From contig NZ_JADKPV010000002.1 of the NCBI RefSeq assembly GCF_015351395.1, positions 62,001 through 126,000 of the forward strand: a DNA stretch of 64,000 nt. The letters are read 5' to 3'. Numbering within the stretch: the stretch's first letter is position 1; each line of letters begins with the position of its first letter. The DNA is from Savagea serpentis (lineage in GTDB: Bacteria > Bacillota > Bacilli > Bacillales_A > Planococcaceae). Position numbers and translations under genes: made by a program. Below, piece by piece: positions 51,754 through 59,767 of this stretch. The notes under the pieces are model-generated. The model was not told the DNA's origin. It saw nothing but the letters and a program-made list of their open reading frames with translations, and did not search any database.

Positions 51754-51776
51754 AAAACATTATCAAATATATTCAT
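51754..51776 (+). repeat. Inverted repeat, right (tnpB-side) end of the IS607-type element
   Basis: The segment contains ATTATCAAATATATTCAT; its partner at 53672-53694 reads GTTATCAAATGTAATCAT on the opposite strand. 19 of 23 positions agree. May be a TnpA binding site. Confidence 0.6.
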
Positions 51777-51960
51777 CTGATAATGCTAGATTATTTCTTG
51801 CTTCTACGTGTTCCGCCTCGCCACTTGCTCGCTACTACGGTTTGTCTAACACTCCACAAGCGTCAATTCCGATGTAGCCCACCGTACATATACAAAGATT
51901 AGTTATGTTAATACTTTGTATTCTGTTGCATATTTTAGATTTAAACTGGCGTTAAAGTCG
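51777..51960 (-). ncRNA. Probable TnpB omega-RNA (reRNA) scaffold
   Basis: The 3' end of tnpB and the ~125 bases behind it contain the conserved-looking stretch GTGGGCTACATCGG, GGAGTGTTAGACAAACCG and GGCGGAACACGTAGAAGC (minus strand), which resembles the 3' reRNA region of IS605/IS607 elements. In such systems the RNA ends in the flanking DNA, which becomes the guide. Here the guide would come from the start of the UPF0145 gene. Boundaries are approximate. Confidence 0.5.
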
Positions 51961-53057
51961 CGGTCGATTTCGATGCCACACTCATCACATACAAATGTAC
52001 GCTCTGATAAGCTGAGATTCGACTTTTTAGCCCCACAGCACGAACATAATTTCGAGGATGGGTAAAAGCGGCTTACTTGTCTCAGCTCGATCCCATATTC
52101 GATACACTTTACAAGCAAATATTCTTTAAAATAAAAGAAGTTTTGCTGTGTGATGGCTTTTGCTAAATGGCGATTTTTCATCATGCCTTTGACGTTTAAA
52201 TCTTCAATTGTTATATACGCTGGTTTGGCTTTCACCAGTTGATTCACAACGAAGCGAACGTATTCTTTTCGAATATTCGTCAATCTAGCATGCAGTTTCT
52301 GCAAACGTAGGATTTGCTTCTGCCTGTTTTTAGCGCAGAATTCACCTCTCTTTCGATTTTTATTTTGTTCATAGCTACGACTAAGCTTGCGCTGCTGTCG
52401 TTTCATACGCTTTTCAAGCTTTTTAATTTTTGACGTTTTATTAATGTTTTCATAGTCTCTATGATGACTGCATACCGCAAACTGCTTCAATCCAACATCT
52501 ACACCGATGCCGTTCATTTCGGGCAAGTGTTCAGCTTGTCGTGATGCCATTTCACAAAGCACCGAGATGTAGTAACGATCTGCTTTTTGTGAAATCGTAC
52601 AGCTTTTTACAACCGCGTCATATGGAATATAACCATATTCTTTTAAACGCACCCAGCCGAGCGTCGGAACCTTGATACGATGGCGCTCGACCAGTAAATC
52701 CGTTTTGTTGTTTTTCGGAAAATACGCTTTGACGTGCTGGTCCTTTTTCTTCTTAAAGCGCGGGAATTTCGCCAAGCCTTTGAAAAAGTTTTTAAATGCA
52801 CGGTCACCATTCATAATCGCTTGCTTTACCGCTTTACTCGATACGTCTTTAATCCAAATGTCTTTCTCTTTTACGTACACATTGTTTAACCATTTTGAAA
52901 AATCATAGCCTGATAAGTGGCTACCTGTTTCTTTATAGTGGTTTTGTGCTGTCGCAACGTATAGATTATAAACGTATCGACACGTGCCGATTGTTTGATT
53001 GAGTTTTTGACGTTGCGTATCTGTGAGCATGATTTCTGTTTTAAATGCTCTTTTCAT
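51903..53057 (-). CDS. tnpB: RNA-guided endonuclease TnpB (IS607/IS605 OrfB)
   Basis: 384 residues. N-terminal HTH_OrfB domain (~1-50), central OrfB_IS605 domain and a split RuvC nuclease: Asp187 (IGVDVG), Glu285 (TIEDL) and the DRDFNAS motif (~365-371). A zinc ribbon CxxC...CxxC is at 338-360 (CSCCGAKK, CDECG). All catalytic positions are present, so the protein may be active. It makes RNA-guided DNA cuts near the element's excision site and so helps retention. Start ATG overlaps the tnpA stop. Confidence 0.93.
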   Translation of the reverse strand: MKRAFKTEIMLTDTQRQKLNQTIGTCRYVYNLYVATAQNHYKETGSHLSGYDFSKWLNNVYVKEKDIWIKDVSSKAVKQAIMNGDRAFKNFFKGLAKFPRFKKKKDQHVKAYFPKNNKTDLLVERHRIKVPTLGWVRLKEYGYIPYDAVVKSCTISQKADRYYISVLCEMASRQAEHLPEMNGIGVDVGLKQFAVCSHHRDYENINKTSKIKKLEKRMKRQQRKLSRSYEQNKNRKRGEFCAKNRQKQILRLQKLHARLTNIRKEYVRFVVNQLVKAKPAYITIEDLNVKGMMKNRHLAKAITQQNFFYFKEYLLVKCIEYGIELRQVSRFYPSSKLCSCCGAKKSNLSLSERTFVCDECGIEIDRDFNASLNLKYATEYKVLT

Positions 53058-53653
53058 AGCTCATCATCGTCCTTGATTTTCTTCTTGTATTTTCTTAATC
53101 CATCAATTCGGGAAGAAAACACGTGAATAATTGAAATCAAGTCTTGAACAAGTTCTTCTTGTGGAGAAAGTTTTTCGTTATTCACCACAATGACTTTCAC
53201 ACCATTTTTCTTTAAAAACTGCTCAAACCACTCGTAACCAAAACGAACAAAGCGATCTTTATGAGAAATAATAATCTGATGAACCTCTTTTTGTTGTGCT
53301 AATTCAATCAATTCATTCCATTTTTTTCGGTTATAATTCAAACCACTGCCAATATCAGTCATTACTTCGTCTACAATCATACCTCTTGCATTTGCAAATG
53401 TTTTCAAAAATTCAATTTGATTCTCTAAATCATCTTTTTTCCCTCTATTTGAGACTCTGGCATAAATAATTGTCTTACCTACTTTATTTTCACGAATTCC
53501 CATATACTCTTCATATTGAGTATGTGTATAATATCTCCTTCCTTTAGGGTTTCGATAAGCAATTAATTTTCCTTCCCTGTCCCATCTCAGAAGTGTAACA
53601 ACTGCCACACCGAGCATAGAAGCAAATTCTTGTGGCTTATAAATCTTTTCCAT
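53054..53653 (-). CDS. tnpA: IS607-type serine recombinase TnpA
   Basis: 199 residues: MerR-like HTH at the N-terminus (~5-50, EFASMLGVAVVTLLRWDREGKL), then a resolvase catalytic domain with nucleophile Ser68 in IIYARVSNR, plus Arg/Asp pattern HKDRFVRFGYEWFE. It is the transposase of the element. No frame defects are visible. A promoter of its own would be between 53660 and 53760. Confidence 0.93.
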   Translation of the reverse strand: MEKIYKPQEFASMLGVAVVTLLRWDREGKLIAYRNPKGRRYYTHTQYEEYMGIRENKVGKTIIYARVSNRGKKDDLENQIEFLKTFANARGMIVDEVMTDIGSGLNYNRKKWNELIELAQQKEVHQIIISHKDRFVRFGYEWFEQFLKKNGVKVIVVNNEKLSPQEELVQDLISIIHVFSSRIDGLRKYKKKIKDDDEL

Positions 53654-53671
53654 GAATACATGTTACAATAT

Positions 53672-53694
53672 ATGATTACATTTGATAACATTTT
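53672..53694 (+). repeat. Inverted repeat, left (tnpA-side) end of the IS607-type element
   Basis: Partner of the repeat at 51754-51776 (19 of 23 positions when inverted), 19 bases upstream of tnpA. Confidence 0.6.
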
Positions 53695-53767
53695 CGATTG
53701 CAGTTTCAACCTCCTTTTCTTCGTTATCTTCTATACGTTTGAACGATGATAAAAGATTCATCGCATA

Positions 53768-53783
53768 TGTTTCACGTGAAAAC
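53768..53783. promoter_or_regulatory. parS-like site (ParB/Spo0J binding)
   Basis: TGTTTCACGTGAAAAC matches the B. subtilis parS sequence TGTTTCACGTGAAACA at its first 14 of 16 bases, including the palindromic core TTCACGTGAA. B. subtilis has most parS sites in the origin-proximal part of the chromosome, where the syntenic genes of this window also lie. Confidence 0.7.
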
Positions 53784-53849
53784 TTTTGAACAAAACGGTT
53801 GACGTTCACGCTACGTCATCCTTTACAGTATAATAGAAAGGAGAACATG

Positions 53850-54560
53850 ATGTATATTCAACAAGTAGCGGCATTAGCGAATGTGAGCGTGCGCACATTG
53901 CATCATTACGACGAGATCGGTTTGCTTCGTCCGAATCGTTTAGCGAATGGATATCGCCATTATGATGATAAACATATCGAACGTCTGCAAAGAATTTTAT
54001 TTTACCGAGCGCTTCACATGCCACTCGAACAAATTCAACGATTGTTAAATGAAGAACAAAATGAGTTAGAAACGTTACAAAAACAGCGCGAGAAATTAAT
54101 CAAGCAACGCGATGCGTATGATGAGTTAATTGCGACGATTGAAAAAACGATTCGAACATATGAAGGAGAGAATACGATGACAAATGAAGAACGTTTTGAA
54201 GGAATGAATTTTAATGACGACCCGTACCGAGAAGAAGCAGAACAAAAATGGGGGAAAAGCGCAGTCGATTGGGCCCGCCAGTCTGTGGCAGGACGCGAAC
54301 AAGAAGTGAAAGAACAGATGCAAACGATTTTTAAACGTTATGCGTCCCTCGTTGGAACGGAGCCACAAGGAGAAGAAGCGCAAGCGGTGACGAAGGAGTG
54401 GTATGAATTATTAAACACGCTCGGTGATTATCCACTCTCGACATTTCATGCACTCGGAGAGATGTATGTACAAGATGAGCGATTTAAAGCGAATCTCGAT
54501 CAATTAGGAGATGGAGTAGCGCAATTTATGCGTGATGCAATGCAGCAGTATAAAGGGTAA
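53850..54560 (+). CDS. MerR-family regulator, TipA-like
   Basis: 236 residues: MerR HTH (~3-70, VAALANVSVRTLHHYDEIGLLRPNRLANGYR), coiled linker helix (~75-110) and a C-terminal TipAS ligand-binding domain (~115-236, beginning FEGMNFNDDPYREEAEQKWG). TipA-class proteins bind thiopeptide or other hydrophobic drugs and activate their own promoters. ATG 53850 is chosen over 53847, because AAGGAG would be too close to the latter. A -10 TATAAT is at 53829-53834. No transporter target is adjacent. Confidence 0.88.
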   Translation: MYIQQVAALANVSVRTLHHYDEIGLLRPNRLANGYRHYDDKHIERLQRILFYRALHMPLEQIQRLLNEEQNELETLQKQREKLIKQRDAYDELIATIEKTIRTYEGENTMTNEERFEGMNFNDDPYREEAEQKWGKSAVDWARQSVAGREQEVKEQMQTIFKRYASLVGTEPQGEEAQAVTKEWYELLNTLGDYPLSTFHALGEMYVQDERFKANLDQLGDGVAQFMRDAMQQYKG

Positions 54561-54587
54561 AAGGCGTCCAGTAGGGCGTCTTTTTTC
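54560..54587 (+). terminator. Terminator of the MerR gene
   Basis: AAAGGCGTCC pairs with GGGCGTCTTT (10 bp, two G-U) around AGTA, followed by T-run. Confidence 0.8.
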
Positions 54588-54649
54588 ATTCTTAAAATGT
54601 ATTTCCTCCCGAATGTTAGAAAAATTACAGTGGAAAATGTAATGTACAG

Positions 54650-54664
54650 TGATAACGATTATCA
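54650..54664 (+). promoter_or_regulatory. Fur box upstream of the iron/heme uptake operon
   Basis: TGATAACGATTATCA matches the 7-1-7 Fur box TGATAATNATTATCA at all but one position. It lies ~45 bases before the lipoprotein gene. Confidence 0.88.
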
Positions 54665-54710
54665 ATTAATATGGACAATAAAGAAAAGAGCTCGCAAAGG
54701 AGAGGGAATT

Positions 54711-55664
54711 ATGAAATGGAATCGTTTAATGCTAACGTTCGCTTTATTGACTGTATTCATCATCGTAGGGTGCAGTGCTGAAAGTTCAGATGTATCGAAG
54801 CAAGAGAAAGAAGATGCAACAGTAGAAATCGAGCAAACGAATGCGATAATAGATGCGTTAGGAAACGAAATCACGTTTGAAAAAACACCGGAATCATTCG
54901 CAGCTTTAAATCCAGGAGAAATCGAAATGCTCATTGCATTAGGAGCGAATGTTGTCGGAAGGCCGACAACTCATGGACCTGCTATTCCAGGTACGGAAGA
55001 AGCACATGAATTAGGAAATCCACACAATCCGAACTTCGAAAAAATTGCGGAAGCAAATCCAGATGTTTTAATCGTTCCACCAAGTTTTCAACAATATGCG
55101 AACAATTTGCAAAATCAAGGGATGAAAGTCATCTATACGGAAGCGAATAGTGTAGCAGACATTCAAACAACATTAAAAAATTACGGGGTTATGTTGAATA
55201 AAGTGGAAGAGGCACAAAAAATCATCGATCAAATTGATGCGGATATCGCAGCGATAGAGAAGGCAAAGCCGATTCGTACTTTGCTCGTATATGGTGCGCC
55301 AGGTACGTATTTAGCGGCATTGCCAACCTCCCTTTCTGGAGATATTTTAGAAAAAGTAGGTGGGGAAAATATCGCTGCTGATTTTACGAAAGAAGATCAA
55401 TATCCACAGTATGCAAGTTTAAGCGTTGAAAAAATTATCGAGCGCAATCCAGAAGCGGTTATGCTTATTACACATGGAGATCCAGAAGCTGTTCGTGATG
55501 CTTTTGAAAATGAAATGATGAAAAATCCTGCGTGGAAAAACTTAGATGCTGTAAAAGCAGGAAATGTTACGGTATTACCTTCTCATTTATTCGGAACGAA
55601 TCCAGGTACGAAAATTGTCGACGCTTTAGAAGAAATGAAAAATCAACTGCAAGAGGTTCAGTGA
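54711..55664 (+). CDS. Iron/heme ABC transporter substrate-binding lipoprotein
   Basis: 317 residues. Lipobox IIVGCSAE (Cys ~20), then a FecB/BtuF-type two-lobe binding fold with the usual openings DALGNEITFEKTPESFAALNPGEIEMLIALGA and the NPDVLIVPP helix. Binding substrate could be heme, as an IsdG/Hmo-like gene follows the operon, or a siderophore. ATG 54711 follows GGAGAGGGA; the frame from 54597 reads through the Fur box. Iron control is seen directly from the Fur box. Confidence 0.87.
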   Translation: MKWNRLMLTFALLTVFIIVGCSAESSDVSKQEKEDATVEIEQTNAIIDALGNEITFEKTPESFAALNPGEIEMLIALGANVVGRPTTHGPAIPGTEEAHELGNPHNPNFEKIAEANPDVLIVPPSFQQYANNLQNQGMKVIYTEANSVADIQTTLKNYGVMLNKVEEAQKIIDQIDADIAAIEKAKPIRTLLVYGAPGTYLAALPTSLSGDILEKVGGENIAADFTKEDQYPQYASLSVEKIIERNPEAVMLITHGDPEAVRDAFENEMMKNPAWKNLDAVKAGNVTVLPSHLFGTNPGTKIVDALEEMKNQLQEVQ

Positions 55665-55665
55665 G

Positions 55666-56712
55666 ATGGACCTTTCAGTACCAGTTGCAACGAAGCATAA
55701 AAGGCATGAACATCCTTATGCTACTAAAAGAAAATGGACGATAATCAGTTTAGTCACCATCCTGATCGCAGGTGGAATTATGAGTTTAATGATTGGTCCT
55801 GTTTCGTTTTCAATTTCAGAAGTGTGGCAAAGTTTAATTTCGGAAGAAGATACTCTTGCTCGTCGTATCGTATGGGAATTGCGAGTGCCACGTATGCTCA
55901 TCGGTGCGATTGTCGGGATGTGTTTAGCTGTTGCAGGTGCCATTTTACAAGGAGTTATGCGTAATCCTCTCGCGGATCCTGGCATTATCGGTGTTACATC
56001 TGGAGCGGGGCTTGCTGCTACATTCATTATGATTGTGATGCCGGCTTATATCGCTTTATTACCATTTGCAGCTTTCATGGGAGCCTTTATTACAGCGATG
56101 ATTATTTATGCAATGTCATGGAAATCAGGAACATCGCCCGTACGTATTATTTTGGTCGGTGTTGCCATTAATGCGATTTTAGGTGCTTTTTTAAGTGCAC
56201 TTATGTTGTTGTATAGCGATCGTGTTCAAGCGGCACTTCCATGGTTAAGCGGAGGAATCGCAGGCGTCGGCTGGGTGCAATTTAAAATGATAGCCCCGTA
56301 TGCCACAATTGCCCTTATTTTATCTCTATTTTTTATTCGACATATTCGAATTTTACGCCTTGGTGATGAAATGGCTCAATTGCTTGGCCACAATGTCGAA
56401 CGAAGCCGTTTTTTACTCATCGTCTTAAGTACATTACTCGCTGGAATAGCAGTCAGTGTGGCAGGTTTAATCGGTTTTGTCGGACTCGTTGCCCCGCATA
56501 TTTTACGAATGATGATCGGAGGAGACTATCGATATTTATTACCTGCTTCTGCACTCGGTGGGGGAGTGCTCGTCGTCATTGCCGACATGGTCGCAAGAAC
56601 AGCATTTGCACCGCTTGAATTACCCGTCGGTATTTTACTCGCCTTTTTAGGCGGCCCATTTTTCTTATATATCATTCAGAAAGGAAGAGGTCCTATTGCT
56701 CAAAACAACTAA
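55666..56712 (+). CDS. FecCD-type ABC transporter permease
   Basis: 348 residues with ~9-10 TM helices, BtuC/FecCD family: WELRVPRMLIGAIVGMCLAVAGAILQGVMRNPLADPGIIGV near residues 64-104 and GFVGLVAPHILRMMIGGDYR near 270-289. It starts one base after the lipoprotein stop, and its end overlaps the ATPase gene by 17 bases. Confidence 0.9.
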   Translation: MDLSVPVATKHKRHEHPYATKRKWTIISLVTILIAGGIMSLMIGPVSFSISEVWQSLISEEDTLARRIVWELRVPRMLIGAIVGMCLAVAGAILQGVMRNPLADPGIIGVTSGAGLAATFIMIVMPAYIALLPFAAFMGAFITAMIIYAMSWKSGTSPVRIILVGVAINAILGAFLSALMLLYSDRVQAALPWLSGGIAGVGWVQFKMIAPYATIALILSLFFIRHIRILRLGDEMAQLLGHNVERSRFLLIVLSTLLAGIAVSVAGLIGFVGLVAPHILRMMIGGDYRYLLPASALGGGVLVVIADMVARTAFAPLELPVGILLAFLGGPFFLYIIQKGRGPIAQNN

Positions 56713-57484
56713 TTTACAATTTCAACATTCTTCTAGTTTTGAAATTGATGCGATTGATTTAACGATTGAAAAAGGTGAAATTATTAGTTTAATCGGTCCA
56801 AATGGTTCTGGAAAGTCAACATTATTGCGTTTAATAGCTCGTCTATTAAAGCCAGATGCAGGGACAGTTTTATTAGAAGGGCAGTCGATCCACTCTATGG
56901 AACGAAAAAAACTCGCCCAACAATTAGCGATGCTTCCGCAAATGAATGACCATCAACTTGATTTAACGGTCGGTGAATTAATTGAGTTTGGGCGTAGTCC
57001 TCACGTGAAAAGTTATGGGCGTATGGGAGAAGAAGATTACGATATCATTGAATGGGCATTGGAAGTGACGAATTTAACTCATTACCGAGATCGTGTACTT
57101 CCTTCATTATCAGGCGGTGAACGTCAACGTGCTTGGATAGCGATGGCGGTTGCTCAGCGTCCGAAAGTGTTATTTTTAGATGAACCGACGACGTATCTTG
57201 ATATTTCACATCAGTTAGAAGTCATGGAACTTGTGAAAGAATTGAATGAACAATTCGGCATGACCATCGTGATGGTGTTGCATGACATTAACCAAGCGGC
57301 GCGTTACAGCGATCGTCTCATCGTCATGAAAAAAGGAAAAATTCAATACGATGGTACGCCTCAATGCGTCCTATGTCGAGAAATGTTCCAAAACATTTTT
57401 GAAATTGACGCTTCGATTTATGAAGAAGCGGGAACGACATTTTTTACGCCATCTAAAATGACGGCACGATGTGCGTTCACGTAA
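56696..57484 (+). CDS. Iron/heme ABC transporter ATP-binding protein
   Basis: 262 residues of the FecE/FhuC class: Walker A GPNGSGKST near 35, signature LSGGERQRAW near 139, Walker B VLFLDEPTTYLDISHQ near 160, H-loop VLHDINQAARYSD. The start is TTG 56696 with GGAAGAGG just before it, and the gene overlaps the permease gene. Confidence 0.9.
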   Translation: MLKTTNLQFQHSSSFEIDAIDLTIEKGEIISLIGPNGSGKSTLLRLIARLLKPDAGTVLLEGQSIHSMERKKLAQQLAMLPQMNDHQLDLTVGELIEFGRSPHVKSYGRMGEEDYDIIEWALEVTNLTHYRDRVLPSLSGGERQRAWIAMAVAQRPKVLFLDEPTTYLDISHQLEVMELVKELNEQFGMTIVMVLHDINQAARYSDRLIVMKKGKIQYDGTPQCVLCREMFQNIFEIDASIYEEAGTTFFTPSKMTARCAFT

Positions 57485-57545
57485 CAAACAGAATGTAACG
57501 ATTGTTTGAAATTTTGTGGCATAATGACAAGAAAGGAGGAGATTT

Positions 57546-57884
57546 ATGATGATTATGGCAGTAAACACAATTAAAATAAAAAAAGGACGTGCAGATGAGG
57601 TGCTTGCGCGCTTCGCACAACCGAAAGCCGTTCATACGTATGAAGGGTTCGTCTGGATGGAAGTATTAAAAAGTTTAAATGAAGAAGAGTATGACGAAAT
57701 TAAAGTATGTACGACATGGGAAAGTGAGGACGCTTTTCAAAATTGGGCGAATAGCCGTGCGACACGCAAAATGCATGATGAAAGTCCAACCGCAAAAAAG
57801 CAAGAGGAAGACAGCCCAATGCTTGGTGCGAAGTTAACAAAATTCGAAGTCGTTCACCGTCACGCTCCAGCGACAAAAGAGTAG
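57546..57884 (+). CDS. Heme-degrading monooxygenase (IsdG/HmoA family)
   Basis: 112 residues of the ABM-type antibiotic biosynthesis monooxygenase/IsdG family: VNTIKIKKGRADEVLARF, YEGFVWMEVLKS, EYDEIKVCTTWESEDAFQNWANS. The catalytic Asn/Trp/His triad of IsdG appears as Asn6-7 region, Trp69-75 region and His in RKMHDES (~80). It frees iron from imported heme. It lies 61 bases after the ABC operon with its own AAAGGAGGAG, and extends the heme theme. An internal ATG at 57555 is an alternative start. Confidence 0.82.
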   Translation: MMIMAVNTIKIKKGRADEVLARFAQPKAVHTYEGFVWMEVLKSLNEEEYDEIKVCTTWESEDAFQNWANSRATRKMHDESPTAKKQEEDSPMLGAKLTKFEVVHRHAPATKE

Positions 57885-57888
57885 AATG

Positions 57889-57937
57889 GAAAAGCTAGTT
57901 TCAGCTCATGAAAAATGGAGTTGGAACTAGCTCTTTT
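57889..57937 (+). terminator. Terminator of the heme monooxygenase gene
   Basis: AAAAGCTAGTTTCAGCTC pairs with GAGTTGGAACTAGCTCTTTT (with small mismatches), followed by T-rich sequence. Confidence 0.8.
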
Positions 57938-58038
57938 ATTTTTTTATTAAAATATCGTACATATACAAGTTTTTGAATATCGGTTATTATGAATAGAGAT
58001 AAGAATGAACGATAAGAAAAATAATGGAGGAGTAATGC

Positions 58039-59013
58039 ATGAGTGTAGGAAAAGATGTTGTAACATACTTAGCTGAAAATGAATGGCTGAATGAAAATGC
58101 GAAACGTTGGGGCACTAAAATTGGAGCGCGTGCTATTACGGCAGGCACAACGCTGACAGAATTAATACCAGTTATCCAAAAATTAAATTACGCAGGAGTA
58201 CGTACATCGATTGTTTATTTAGGCGATGGATTGTATGAGAAGGCTGGAGCGCTTGAAGTGAAAGAACAATATATTCAGCTCATCCACCTTATTCAAGAAA
58301 AAGCGCTTGATGCCACGATTACATTACAATTAACACAGCTCGGTCTCGATATCGATTTTGAATTTTGTTATGAAAATGTAAAAGAAATTGTTGCGGAAGC
58401 GTATGCTTATGATGTTCAAGTGACGATTGAAATGGAAGATTACGGGCATGTCCAACCGTCCTTTCGCATGTTAGAACAGTTAAAAGAAGCGTATGATAAT
58501 GTAGGAACAGTCATTCAAGCATATTTTTATCGTGCGGAAGAAGATATTAAAAAGTATAAAGATGTTCCGATACGACTTGTTAAAGGGGCATATGATGAAC
58601 CGATTTCGGTCGCTTATCAAACGAAAGAAGAAATTCATGATAATTATAAAAAATTATTGTTAGAACAGTTACAAAATGGTATCTTCACTTCAATTGCGAC
58701 GCATGATCGGGATATTATTGAAGAGGTAAAGCGATTTGTACAGGAACAAGAGATTCCTTTCGATGCTTTTGAATTCCAACTTCTTTATGGATTTGATGAA
58801 GAACTTCAAGAGCAGCTTGTAGGAGAAGGATATCCTTGTTCAGTTTATGTTCCATATGGTGAAGAGTGGTATAGCTATTTTATGAATCGTTTAGCAGAAC
58901 GTCCACAAAATATTACGAAAAAAGTATTTAATAAAAAAACGAATACGATTCTCGCTACAGTTGCAGGAGCATTTGTTCTTGGAAATCTCATCGGAAGAAG
59001 AAAGAAAAAATAA
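58039..59013 (+). CDS. Proline dehydrogenase with C-terminal hydrophobic tail
   Basis: 324 residues of the PutB-type proline dehydrogenase (FAD TIM barrel). Conserved parts: RLVKGAYDEP (~191-200), ATHDRDII (~222), EFQLLYG and the Arg-rich end YSYFMNRLAERPQN, which binds the proline carboxylate. Oxidises proline to pyrroline-5-carboxylate. The last ~20 residues (TILATVAGAFVLGNLIGRRKKK) form a hydrophobic segment followed by a basic end, like a tail anchor. No P5C dehydrogenase is adjacent. The ribosome site is ATGGAGGAG. Monocistronic, between terminators. Confidence 0.87.
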   Translation: MSVGKDVVTYLAENEWLNENAKRWGTKIGARAITAGTTLTELIPVIQKLNYAGVRTSIVYLGDGLYEKAGALEVKEQYIQLIHLIQEKALDATITLQLTQLGLDIDFEFCYENVKEIVAEAYAYDVQVTIEMEDYGHVQPSFRMLEQLKEAYDNVGTVIQAYFYRAEEDIKKYKDVPIRLVKGAYDEPISVAYQTKEEIHDNYKKLLLEQLQNGIFTSIATHDRDIIEEVKRFVQEQEIPFDAFEFQLLYGFDEELQEQLVGEGYPCSVYVPYGEEWYSYFMNRLAERPQNITKKVFNKKTNTILATVAGAFVLGNLIGRRKKK

Positions 59014-59019
59014 TTAAAT

Positions 59020-59060
59020 AAAACACGTTCATCGTCTACGAGACTGTGAACGTGTTTTAT
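59020..59060. terminator. Bidirectional terminator
   Basis: AAAACACGTTCA pairs with TGAACGTGTTTT; inner GTC/GAC stem. It separates two convergent genes. Confidence 0.88.
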
Positions 59061-59071
59061 TTGTATAGTAA

Positions 59072-59620
59072 TCAAGAGGAAGTAATTTCCTCTACCCATT
59101 CTTCCATAAAGTCATGTTCTTTTTTATAAATGCGATAAAAATAAGGGGCGCATAAAATAAATGCAAAGAATGGATGATTTTCATTAATTAGTTGATGAAA
59201 ATGAAAAATAATATGTTGTTTATTATGGCTTAGTTCAATATAAGCGATTTTCGTTTGATTAAACGTGACATCTAATTGTCCAGACCAATTTTCAGAGATT
59301 TGGATCGTGTCGCTTCCTAGTCGTCCTTCTATACAGAAATAAAGTAAATGATGACCTGCTTTTTCTTTTAAATAGACTTGTTGTTTCGCAGTTTGAATGC
59401 CATATTCCGTGATCCATAAACGTTTCCAACCGTTCTCCAAAATACCAATTGTTCGAGCCACCGTTTGATCGAAACGTTCGAAGCGAAAAGAAGCATGCCT
59501 TTCGAAAGGAGTTTGTTTTGGGCGAGTGAGATGCCCGACGATTTCATCGGATCCTTTCGTTATCGGTACAACCTTCGTGTTTGAAAAAACGATGACATTC
59601 GGAATTGAATAATATGTCAT
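59072..59620 (-). CDS. Unrecognised protein, beta-rich
   Basis: 182 residues without signal peptide or clear TM helix. It alternates short hydrophobic and polar stretches, suggesting a beta sandwich, with a basic segment in the middle and an aromatic-rich end (FFAFILCAPYFYRIYKK). A tubby-C/LURP-one-like fold is a guess only. AAGGAGGAAAAG precedes the ATG, so it is a real gene. It is transcribed from the region that also holds the Fur-controlled promoter on the other strand. Confidence 0.6.
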   Translation of the reverse strand: MTYYSIPNVIVFSNTKVVPITKGSDEIVGHLTRPKQTPFERHASFRFERFDQTVARTIGILENGWKRLWITEYGIQTAKQQVYLKEKAGHHLLYFCIEGRLGSDTIQISENWSGQLDVTFNQTKIAYIELSHNKQHIIFHFHQLINENHPFFAFILCAPYFYRIYKKEHDFMEEWVEEITSS

Positions 59621-59700
59621 CTCTTTTCCTCCTTAAACGAATATATGTTGTATACGTATCCATTAATTGAAAGTTTCAAACATTTCTTTTACAATAACAG

Positions 59701-59730
59701 TTGACATTGATAATCCTTATCAATTAAGAT
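59701..59730 (+). promoter_or_regulatory. Fur-controlled promoter
   Basis: -35 TTGACA (59701-59706) and -10 TAAGAT (59725-59730, 18-base spacer). The spacer contains TGATAATCCTTATCA (59708-59722), a Fur box with one mismatch, so Fur would block polymerase directly. Confidence 0.8.
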
Positions 59731-59767
59731 GAGTGTAAGGAAACAAATCGGATAAGGAGTGGTCAAC

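Larger units (their letters stand above)
51754..53694. mobile_element. IS607-family insertion sequence
   Basis: About 1.94 kb: tnpA (serine recombinase) and tnpB (RNA-guided nuclease) on the minus strand, overlapping by 4 bases, both intact. Imperfect 23-base inverted repeats (19 of 23 positions) at 51754-51776 and 53672-53694 delimit the minimum element; exact ends could lie a few bases outside. IS607 elements make no target duplication, so the ends cannot be fixed from flanks. The element separates UPF0145 from the MerR gene. Confidence 0.8.

Noticed and set aside
51737-51776. Longer N-terminus for the UPF0145 protein
   Set aside because: The extra codons overlap the inverted repeat of the IS element and do not match the family; no ribosome site.
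53799-53834. TTGACG ... TATAAT as the MerR gene promoter
   Set aside because: The spacer is 24 bases, longer than even the 19-20 bases of MerR-type promoters; only the -10 is mentioned.
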